A stretch of 64,000 nucleotides of DNA from Streptomyces sp. S4.7. GTDB lineage: Bacteria > Actinomycetota > Actinomycetes > Streptomycetales > Streptomycetaceae. How positions within the stretch are numbered: position 1 is the first letter of the stretch; the number at the start of each line of letters is the position of its first letter. The stretch lies in contig NZ_CP048397.1 of NCBI RefSeq assembly GCF_010384365.1, positions 4,526,001-4,590,000 on the forward strand, written 5' to 3'. Shown here piece by piece: positions 41,725 through 55,288 of the stretch. The notes under the pieces were generated by a model that was given only the letters and a program-made list of their open reading frames with translations, was not told the origin of the DNA and did not search any database. The translations under genes and the position numbers were made by a program.

Positions 41725-42321
41725 CCTCGTAGGACCCCGCTGACATCCGTCCCGCGGAGCCGTACAGGCGCCCGCGGGACGGAGGGGCAGCGATCCGCAC
41801 CGAGAGGTGCACAGCGTTGACGAGAAGGACGGTCCCCCGTACGGGTGACCGTCCTTCCGCGTTGCCGCGAGGGGTTCCTTGCTCTTCGGTGGGCTGCGAG
41901 TATGGTGATCATCGCCGTGCCTTCCGTACGACCGGTGACGATCCGTACGGAACGGGGGGCCTTGACGAACCGCACGCAGCGCGCAATTCTCAGGACGCGT
42001 CGCGATATCGATCCGAATCCGAGGCATGGATCGGCGACGAAGAGGGCAGGATCGATGTGCGCCTACGGCGTGGGTCGATACGCAGTTGAGACAAGGTGTT
42101 GAGAACAACGAGGGTCTCGCAAAACCCGGCCTGGACATCAGTGTGCCAAGTGGCTACACTGACCCTTTGCGCTGCCTGTTAGCTGCTCCCTGCCCGTCAC
42201 CAGGGGCACCCCCATGCATGACATCGTCGGCTGATCAGCCCATTCAGGGCCTGTCACCCGCTCTGTCCAGCTCGGGACCGGTACGCGCGTAGTGAGTCCG
42301 AGCCCTCGGAAGGACCCCCTC
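41725..42321 (+). promoter_or_regulatory. rplL-rpoB intergenic region: hairpins, rpoB promoter and leader
   Basis: About 600 gene-free bases. A perfect 12-bp stem TCCGTCCCGCGG (41746-41757) / CCGCGGGACGGA (41772-41783) comes first. A perfect 10-bp stem AAGGACGGTC (41825-41834) / GACCGTCCTT (41847-41856) follows. Further on is a promoter: -35 TGGACA (42132-42137), 17-base spacer, -10 TACACT (42155-42160). It leads to a leader of about 155 bases. The hairpins may partly terminate or be RNase III sites, lowering rpoBC relative to rplJL. Confidence 0.7.
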
Positions 42322-45300
42322 TTGGCCGCCTCGCGCAACGCCTCGACCACGAATACGAACAACGGCGCCAGCACCGCCCCGCTGCGCATCTCTTTTGCAA
42401 AAATCAAGGAGCCCCTCGAGGTTCCGAACCTCCTCGCGCTGCAGACCGAGAGCTTTGACTGGCTGCTCGGCAATGCGGTCTGGAGGGCTCGTGTCGAGGC
42501 TGCTCTGGAGAACGGGCAGGACGTCCCCAGGAAGTCCGGTCTGGAGGAGATCTTCGAGGAGATCTCCCCGATCGAGGACTTCTCCGGGTCGATGTCGCTG
42601 ACTTTCCGCGACCACCGCTTCGAGCCTCCCAAGAACTCGATCGACGAGTGCAAGGAGCGCGACTTCACGTACGCGGCCCCGCTCTTCGTCACCGCCGAGT
42701 TCACCAACAACGAGACCGGCGAGATCAAGTCCCAGACGGTCTTCATGGGCGACTTCCCGCTCATGACCAACAAGGGCACCTTCGTCATCAACGGCACCGA
42801 GCGTGTCGTCGTGACGCAGCTCGTGCGCTCGCCGGGTGTCTACTTCGACTCCTCGATCGACAAGACGTCCGACAAGGACATCTTCTCCTCCAAGATCATC
42901 CCGTCCCGGGGTGCCTGGCTGGAGATGGAGATCGACAAGCGCGACATGGTCGGTGTCCGTATCGACCGCAAGCGCAAGCAGTCCGTGACCGTCCTGCTCA
43001 AGGCTCTCGGTTGGACGACCGAGCAGATCCTCGAGGAGTTCGGCGAGTACGAGTCGATGCGCGCCACCCTGGAGAAGGACCACACCCAGGGCCAGGACGA
43101 CGCGCTGCTCGACATCTACCGCAAGCTGCGTCCGGGCGAGCCCCCGACCCGCGAGGCGGCCCAGACGCTGCTCGAGAACCTCTACTTCAACCCCAAGCGC
43201 TACGACCTCGCGAAGGTCGGCCGCTACAAGGTGAACAAGAAGCTCGGCGCGGAAGAGCCGCTGGACGCCGGTGTGCTCACCACCGACGACATCATCGCCA
43301 CGATCAAGTACCTGGTGAAGCTGCACGCCGGTGAGACCGAGACGGTCGGCGAGAACGGCACGCAGATCATCGTCGAGACCGACGACATCGACCACTTCGG
43401 CAACCGCCGTCTGCGCAACGTGGGCGAGCTCATCCAGAACCAGGTCCGTACGGGTCTGGCGAGGATGGAGCGCGTCGTGCGCGAGCGCATGACGACCCAG
43501 GACGTCGAGGCGATCACGCCGCAGACGCTGATCAACATCCGGCCGGTCGTCGCCTCCATCAAGGAGTTCTTCGGTACCAGCCAGCTGTCGCAGTTCATGG
43601 ACCAGAACAACCCGCTCTCGGGTCTCACCCACAAGCGCCGTCTGAACGCGCTCGGCCCGGGTGGTCTCTCGCGTGAGCGGGCCGGCTTCGAGGTCCGTGA
43701 CGTGCACCCCTCGCACTACGGCCGCATGTGTCCGATCGAGACGCCGGAAGGCCCGAACATCGGTCTGATCGGCTCGCTCGCGTCGTACGGCCGGGTCAAC
43801 CCGTTCGGCTTCATCGAGACGCCGTACCGCAAGGTCGTCGAGGGCCAGGTCACCGACGAGGTCGACTACCTGACCGCCGACGAGGAGGACCGCTTCGTCA
43901 TCGCCCAGGCCAACGCGACGCTCTCCGAGGACATGCGGTTCACCGAGCCGCGCGTCCTGGTCCGCCGTCGTGGCGGCGAGGTCGACTACATCCCCGGCGA
44001 CGACGTCGACTACATGGACGTCTCGCCGCGCCAGATGGTGTCGGTCGCGACCGCGATGATCCCGTTCCTTGAGCACGACGACGCCAACCGTGCCCTCATG
44101 GGCGCGAACATGATGCGCCAGGCCGTACCGCTGATCACGGCCGAGGCGCCGCTGGTCGGCACCGGCATGGAGTACCGCTGCGCGGTCGACGCGGGTGACG
44201 TCATCAAGGCGGAGAAGGAAGGTGTGGTCCAGGAGGTCTCCGCGGACTACATCACCGTCGCCAACGACGACGGCACGTACACCACGTACCGCATCGCCAA
44301 GTTCTCCCGCTCCAACCAGGGCACCTCCGTCAACCAGAAGGTCGTCGTCTCCGAGGGTGACCGGGTCGTCGAGAGCCAGGTGCTCGCCGACGGTCCCGCC
44401 ACCGAGCAGGGCGAGATGGCGCTCGGCAAGAACCTCCTCGTGGCGTTCATGCCGTGGGAGGGCCACAACTACGAAGACGCGATCATCCTCAGCCAGCGGC
44501 TGGTGCAGGACGACGTCCTCTCCTCGATCCACATCGAGGAGCACGAGGTCGACGCCCGTGACACCAAGCTCGGCCCGGAGGAGATCACCCGGGACATCCC
44601 GAACGTCTCCGAAGAGGTCCTCGCGGACCTCGACGAGCGCGGCATCATCCGTATCGGTGCCGAGGTCACGGCCGGAGACATCCTCGTCGGCAAGGTCACG
44701 CCCAAGGGTGAGACCGAGCTGACGCCGGAGGAGCGCCTGCTGCGCGCGATCTTCGGTGAGAAGGCCCGTGAGGTCCGCGACACCTCGCTGAAGGTGCCGC
44801 ACGGCGAGACCGGCAAGATCATCGGTGTCCGCGTCTTCGACCGCGAGGAGGGCGACGAGCTTCCTCCGGGCGTGAACCAGCTGGTCCGCGTCTACGTCGC
44901 CCAGAAGCGCAAGATCACCGACGGTGACAAGCTCGCCGGCCGTCACGGCAACAAGGGCGTCATCTCCAAGATCCTGCCGATCGAGGACATGCCGTTCCTG
45001 GAGGACGGCACCCCGGTCGACATCATCCTCAACCCCCTCGGTGTCCCGTCCCGGATGAACCCGGGACAGGTCCTCGAAATCCACCTCGGCTGGCTCGCCA
45101 GCCAGGGCTGGAAGGTCGAGGGCAGCGAGGACTGGATGGAGCGTCTGAAGGCGATCGGCGCCGACGAGGTCGCGCCCGGCACCAACGTCGCGACACCCGT
45201 CTTCGACGGCGCCCGCGAGGACGAGATCTCCGGTCTCTTCGAGGCCACGATCCCGAACCGCGACGGCGAGCGGATGGTCAAGGGCTCCGGCAAGGCGCAC

Positions 45301-45804
45301 CTGTTCGACGGCCGCTCCGGTGAGCCGTTCCCCGAGCCGGTGTCCATCGGCTACATGTACATCCTCAAGCTCCACCACCTGGTCGACGACAAGCTCCACG
45401 CCCGCTCGACCGGTCCGTACTCCATGATCACCCAGCAGCCGCTGGGTGGTAAGGCCCAGTTCGGCGGCCAGCGCTTCGGTGAGATGGAGGTGTGGGCGCT
45501 GGAGGCGTACGGCGCCGCTTACGCCCTCCAGGAGCTGCTGACCATCAAGTCCGACGACGTGACCGGCCGCGTGAAGGTCTACGAGGCCATCGTCAAGGGC
45601 GAGAACATCCCCGAGCCCGGCATTCCCGAGTCCTTCAAGGTGCTCATCAAGGAAATGCAGTCGCTCTGCCTCAACGTGGAGGTGCTCTCGTCGGACGGCA
45701 TGTCCATCGAGATGCGTGACACGGACGAGGACGTCTTCCGCGCGGCGGAGGAGCTCGGTATCGACCTGTCCCGGCGAGAGCCGAGCAGCGTCGAAGAGGT
45801 CTGA
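42322..45804 (+). CDS. rpoB: RNA polymerase beta subunit
   Basis: 1160 residues from TTG 42322, chosen because GGAAGGA lies 7 bases before it and because it gives the usual 'AASRNAS' start; GTG 42292 is an alternative. All conserved regions are present, for example 'EVRDVHPSHYGRMCPIETPE', 'GHNYEDAIILSQRLV' and 'AGRHGNKGVISKILP'. The rifampicin cluster reads 'QLSQFMDQNNPLSGLTHKRR' then LNALGPGG: residue 442 (E. coli 531) is Asn (AAC at 43645) where E. coli has Ser. H437, D427 and other contact residues are normal. rpoC follows after about 100 bases with a hairpin between. Confidence 0.97.
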   Translation: MAASRNASTTNTNNGASTAPLRISFAKIKEPLEVPNLLALQTESFDWLLGNAVWRARVEAALENGQDVPRKSGLEEIFEEISPIEDFSGSMSLTFRDHRFEPPKNSIDECKERDFTYAAPLFVTAEFTNNETGEIKSQTVFMGDFPLMTNKGTFVINGTERVVVTQLVRSPGVYFDSSIDKTSDKDIFSSKIIPSRGAWLEMEIDKRDMVGVRIDRKRKQSVTVLLKALGWTTEQILEEFGEYESMRATLEKDHTQGQDDALLDIYRKLRPGEPPTREAAQTLLENLYFNPKRYDLAKVGRYKVNKKLGAEEPLDAGVLTTDDIIATIKYLVKLHAGETETVGENGTQIIVETDDIDHFGNRRLRNVGELIQNQVRTGLARMERVVRERMTTQDVEAITPQTLINIRPVVASIKEFFGTSQLSQFMDQNNPLSGLTHKRRLNALGPGGLSRERAGFEVRDVHPSHYGRMCPIETPEGPNIGLIGSLASYGRVNPFGFIETPYRKVVEGQVTDEVDYLTADEEDRFVIAQANATLSEDMRFTEPRVLVRRRGGEVDYIPGDDVDYMDVSPRQMVSVATAMIPFLEHDDANRALMGANMMRQAVPLITAEAPLVGTGMEYRCAVDAGDVIKAEKEGVVQEVSADYITVANDDGTYTTYRIAKFSRSNQGTSVNQKVVVSEGDRVVESQVLADGPATEQGEMALGKNLLVAFMPWEGHNYEDAIILSQRLVQDDVLSSIHIEEHEVDARDTKLGPEEITRDIPNVSEEVLADLDERGIIRIGAEVTAGDILVGKVTPKGETELTPEERLLRAIFGEKAREVRDTSLKVPHGETGKIIGVRVFDREEGDELPPGVNQLVRVYVAQKRKITDGDKLAGRHGNKGVISKILPIEDMPFLEDGTPVDIILNPLGVPSRMNPGQVLEIHLGWLASQGWKVEGSEDWMERLKAIGADEVAPGTNVATPVFDGAREDEISGLFEATIPNRDGERMVKGSGKAHLFDGRSGEPFPEPVSIGYMYILKLHHLVDDKLHARSTGPYSMITQQPLGGKAQFGGQRFGEMEVWALEAYGAAYALQELLTIKSDDVTGRVKVYEAIVKGENIPEPGIPESFKVLIKEMQSLCLNVEVLSSDGMSIEMRDTDEDVFRAAEELGIDLSRREPSSVEEV

Positions 45805-45812
45805 CGGGTTGT

Positions 45813-45840
45813 CCGGCCGCTCCCGTCTCGGAGCGGCCGG
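45813..45840 (+). terminator. rpoB-rpoC intercistronic hairpin
   Basis: CCGGCCGCTCC (45813-45823) pairs perfectly with GGAGCGGCCGG (45830-45840). Since rpoB and rpoC are co-expressed, this is more likely an mRNA processing or stability element than a full terminator. Confidence 0.6.
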
Positions 45841-45904
45841 CTCCTCCCGGGCCCCGTACAGACCATGATTTGAGACTCGACCCCGAAAGAGGGATTGACG
45901 ACAA

Positions 45905-49810
<3,906 letters not shown>

Positions 49811-50128
49811 GACGTGAGTTCGGTCCGATGGGCGGTCACCCCGGTTGGGGAGGCCGCCCATCGGCCGTGTGTGAGGTATCCGAAACCAGGTGCGGCGCAT
49901 CTTTTTTGACCGGAGTCGATGAGGTAGGTACGCTCAGACCTTGTGCCTGGGGTGTGCCTGGGCTCCTGTGCGTGTCCTCAACCGCATGGCGAGTTCGGAC
50001 AAAGGCCACCGCGATCTGCGCTTTCCTCGCCTCCAGCGGGATCTTGCAGTATTCGACACACCCGACCGCGTGGGTCGGCGAATGTTCCAGGTTAGTTTTA
50101 CCGACGGCACACAGAAACCGGAGAAGTA
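49811..50128 (+). promoter_or_regulatory. rpoC-rpsL region: terminator hairpin and rpsL promoter
   Basis: A gene-free stretch of 318 bases. The rpoC terminator is CCGATGGGCGG (49825-49835) / CCGCCCATCGG (49854-49864) with an inner CCCC/GGGG stem. The rpsL promoter has -35 TTGACC (49906-49911), 17-base spacer, -10 TACGCT (49929-49934). The leader to rpsL is about 190 bases. Confidence 0.7.
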
Positions 50129-50500
50129 GTGCCTACGATCCAGCAGCTGGTCCGGAAGGGCCGGCAGGACAAGGTCGAGAAGAACAAGACGCCCGCCCTT
50201 GAGGGTTCCCCTCAGCGCCGCGGCGTCTGCACGCGTGTGTTCACGACCACCCCGAAGAAGCCCAACTCCGCACTGCGGAAGGTCGCGCGTGTGCGTCTGA
50301 CCTCCGGCATCGAGGTCACGGCTTACATTCCGGGTGAGGGACACAACCTGCAGGAGCACTCCATCGTGCTCGTGCGTGGTGGCCGTGTGAAGGACCTGCC
50401 GGGTGTTCGTTACAAGATCATCCGCGGCTCCCTTGACACCCAGGGTGTCAAGAACCGCAAGCAGGCCCGCAGCCGCTACGGCGCCAAGAAGGAGAAGTAA
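50129..50500 (+). CDS. rpsL: Ribosomal protein uS12
   Basis: 123 residues from GTG 50129. 'TTTPKKPNSALRKVARVRLT' holds Lys43 and 'GGRVKDLPGVRYKIIRG' holds Lys88 (both wild type, so no streptomycin-resistance substitution). First gene of the str operon rpsL-rpsG-fusA-tuf. It decodes at the 30S A site. Confidence 0.97.
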   Translation: MPTIQQLVRKGRQDKVEKNKTPALEGSPQRRGVCTRVFTTTPKKPNSALRKVARVRLTSGIEVTAYIPGEGHNLQEHSIVLVRGGRVKDLPGVRYKIIRGSLDTQGVKNRKQARSRYGAKKEK

Positions 50501-50503
50501 ACA

Positions 50504-50974
50504 ATGCCTCGTAAGGGCCCTGCCCCGAAGCGCCCGGTCATCATCGACCCGGTCTACGGTTCTCCTCTTGTCACGTCGCTGATCAACAAGCTTCTGCTCA
50601 ACGGCAAGCGTTCCACCGCCGAGCGGATCGTGTACGGCGCCATGGAAGGCCTCCGCGAGAAGACCGGCAACGACCCGGTCATCACGCTGAAGCGCGCGCT
50701 TGAGAACGTCAAGCCGTCTCTCGAGGTCAAGTCCCGCCGCGTCGGCGGCGCCACCTACCAGGTGCCGATCGAGGTCAAGCCCGGTCGCGCCTCCACCCTC
50801 GCGCTGCGCTGGCTGGTCGGTTACTCCCGCGCCCGTCGCGAGAAGACCATGACCGAGCGCCTCATGAACGAACTGCTCGACGCCTCCAACGGCCTCGGCG
50901 CTTCGGTCAAGAAGCGTGAGGACACGCACAAGATGGCCGAGTCCAACAAGGCCTTCGCGCACTACCGCTGGTAG
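50504..50974 (+). CDS. rpsG: Ribosomal protein uS7
   Basis: 156 residues starting 3 bases after rpsL. Standard S7: 'MPRKGPAPKRPVIIDPVYGS', 'GKRSTAERIVYGAMEGL', 'SRRVGGATYQVPIEVKPGRA' and 'RREKTMTERLMNELLDA'. It organises the 3' domain of 16S rRNA. It is an operon autoregulator in E. coli; no equivalent site was identified here. Confidence 0.97.
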   Translation: MPRKGPAPKRPVIIDPVYGSPLVTSLINKLLLNGKRSTAERIVYGAMEGLREKTGNDPVITLKRALENVKPSLEVKSRRVGGATYQVPIEVKPGRASTLALRWLVGYSRARREKTMTERLMNELLDASNGLGASVKKREDTHKMAESNKAFAHYRW

Positions 50975-51012
50975 TCAGCGCCCACATCGAGACCGAGAGA
51001 AGATTGAGCCTT

Positions 51013-53142
<2,130 letters not shown>

Positions 53143-53190
53143 CTCGTCCCGAGCACGCTTTAGGCTTGTCACCGGCAAGCCCTGGGGTGC

Positions 53191-53226
53191 CGGGCACCGC
53201 GTACGGGAGACCGTACGGGGTGCCCG
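53191..53226 (+). terminator. fusA-tuf intercistronic hairpin
   Basis: CGGGCACCGCGTACGG (53191-53206) pairs with CCGTACGGGGTGCCCG (53211-53226) with one mismatch and a 4-base loop. It may partly terminate; tuf often has an additional promoter of its own in Streptomyces. Confidence 0.6.
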
Positions 53227-53307
53227 GTGTCCCGGGCCCCGGCATTCCAGCAAAGATCACCTGGCGCCGATGAGTAAGGCGTACAGAACCACTCCAGGAG
53301 GACCCCA

Positions 53308-54501
<1,194 letters not shown>

Positions 54502-54571
54502 TTGCCGATCCGGCGGTCCGCTGCCTGTCGGCTGACCGTTTGACCTGGTAGCTCCAGCACGAGCAACCAAG

Positions 54572-54609
54572 AAGTGGGCCCCGCACCGAAGTTGGTGCGG
54601 GGCCCACTT
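54572..54609 (+). terminator. tuf / str operon terminator
   Basis: AAGTGGGCCCCGCACC (54572-54587) pairs perfectly with GGTGCGGGGCCCACTT (54594-54609), a 16-bp stem with a 6-base loop. Confidence 0.88.
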
Positions 54610-54709
54610 CCGCGTTGGGTGGGGCGAGGCCGTTATTCGGTGGAGTGCGGTTCGGTCGGCTCCTAGGGTTGCCGGGGCAGTGGTCACGGCGCGTCGGGGG
54701 GCAGGGGCA

Positions 54710-55207
54710 ATGCGTACGTCGTATCCGAGGACGCCCCATCTGCCGTGGTCGCCCGGTGTCGCCTCCGACGATGTGCGGGTCGGGGATCTGGACGGGCTGC
54801 GGGGGCGGGAAGTCGTCGTCACCGAGAAGATGGACGGGGAGAACACCACCCTGTACCGCGACGGGCTGCACGCCCGGTCGCTGGATTCCGGGCATCATCC
54901 GTCGCGGGCCTGGGTCAAGGCGTTGCAGGGGCGGATCGGAGGGCTGATCCCGGACGGGGTGCGGGTGTGCGGGGAGAACATGTACGCGCGGCACTCGATT
55001 CCGTACGAGGACCTGGAGAGCTGGTTCTACGGGGTGCCCGTGTGGAGGCGCAACGGCGTACGGCAGCACCCGGTGCCGCCCGACGTACTCGCGGGGCAGT
55101 TGCACCGCTACGTACCGCCGTATCCCGGGGACGCGCACCGGACGTGGTACGTCGGGGCGGACGGCGACATCGAGGACGCGGACAGCGCCGAGAGCGGGGG
55201 GCCGTGA
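54710..55207 (+). CDS. RNA ligase family protein, C-terminally truncated/fused
   Basis: 165 residues from ATG 54710. The first 112 residues match the nucleotidyltransferase half of an RNA ligase: motif I 'VVTEKMDGENTTLY' (lysine K40), 'ARSLDSGHHPSRAWVKALQG', motif III-like 'VCGENMYARHSIPYEDLESW' and 'FYGVPVW'. Motifs IV and V (the EGxV and KxR/KW parts) are missing. The last 50 residues ('HPVPPDVLAGQLHRY', 'DAHRTWYVGADGDIEDADS') do not look like a ligase. They resemble the end of an AAA_33 polynucleotide-kinase-like protein, so an in-frame deletion fusing two genes is likely. Its stop lies in the first of three 32-bp repeats before the RNA-repair gene. Confidence 0.75.
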   Translation: MRTSYPRTPHLPWSPGVASDDVRVGDLDGLRGREVVVTEKMDGENTTLYRDGLHARSLDSGHHPSRAWVKALQGRIGGLIPDGVRVCGENMYARHSIPYEDLESWFYGVPVWRRNGVRQHPVPPDVLAGQLHRYVPPYPGDAHRTWYVGADGDIEDADSAESGGP

Positions 55208-55288
55208 TGCGGACCAGCGACCAGGGCGGGGGGCCGTGATGCGGACCAGCGACCAGGGCGGGGGGCCGTGATGCGGACCAGCGACCAG
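55194..55288 (+). repeat. Three tandem 32-bp repeats across a stop/start junction
   Basis: Units at 55194-55225, 55226-55257 and 55258-55288 (last base of the third diverges). Each contains a G-run (ribosome-binding type), GTGATG and the first codons ATGCGGACCAGCGACCAG of the next gene. The ligase stop TGA is in unit 1, and the used start is the ATG at 55271 in unit 3. 32 is not a multiple of three, so each copy opens a different frame. Confidence 0.93.

Noticed and set aside
41817..42102. Two short plus-strand frames in the rplL-rpoB gap
   Set aside because: No ribosome-binding site or family signature; they cross the second hairpin and have irregular codon use.
42292..42321. GTG 42292 as the start of rpoB
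   Set aside because: It gives ten extra residues not expected in Streptomyces RpoB, has a poor ribosome-binding site, and would place the GGAAGGA site inside the gene; TTG 42322 fits better.
50129..50500. A streptomycin-resistance substitution in rpsL
   Set aside because: Lys43 and Lys88 are both wild type.
55194..55288. The three 32-bp units considered as a CRISPR fragment
   Set aside because: The copies are directly adjacent with no spacers, lie over a gene junction and no cas genes are present.
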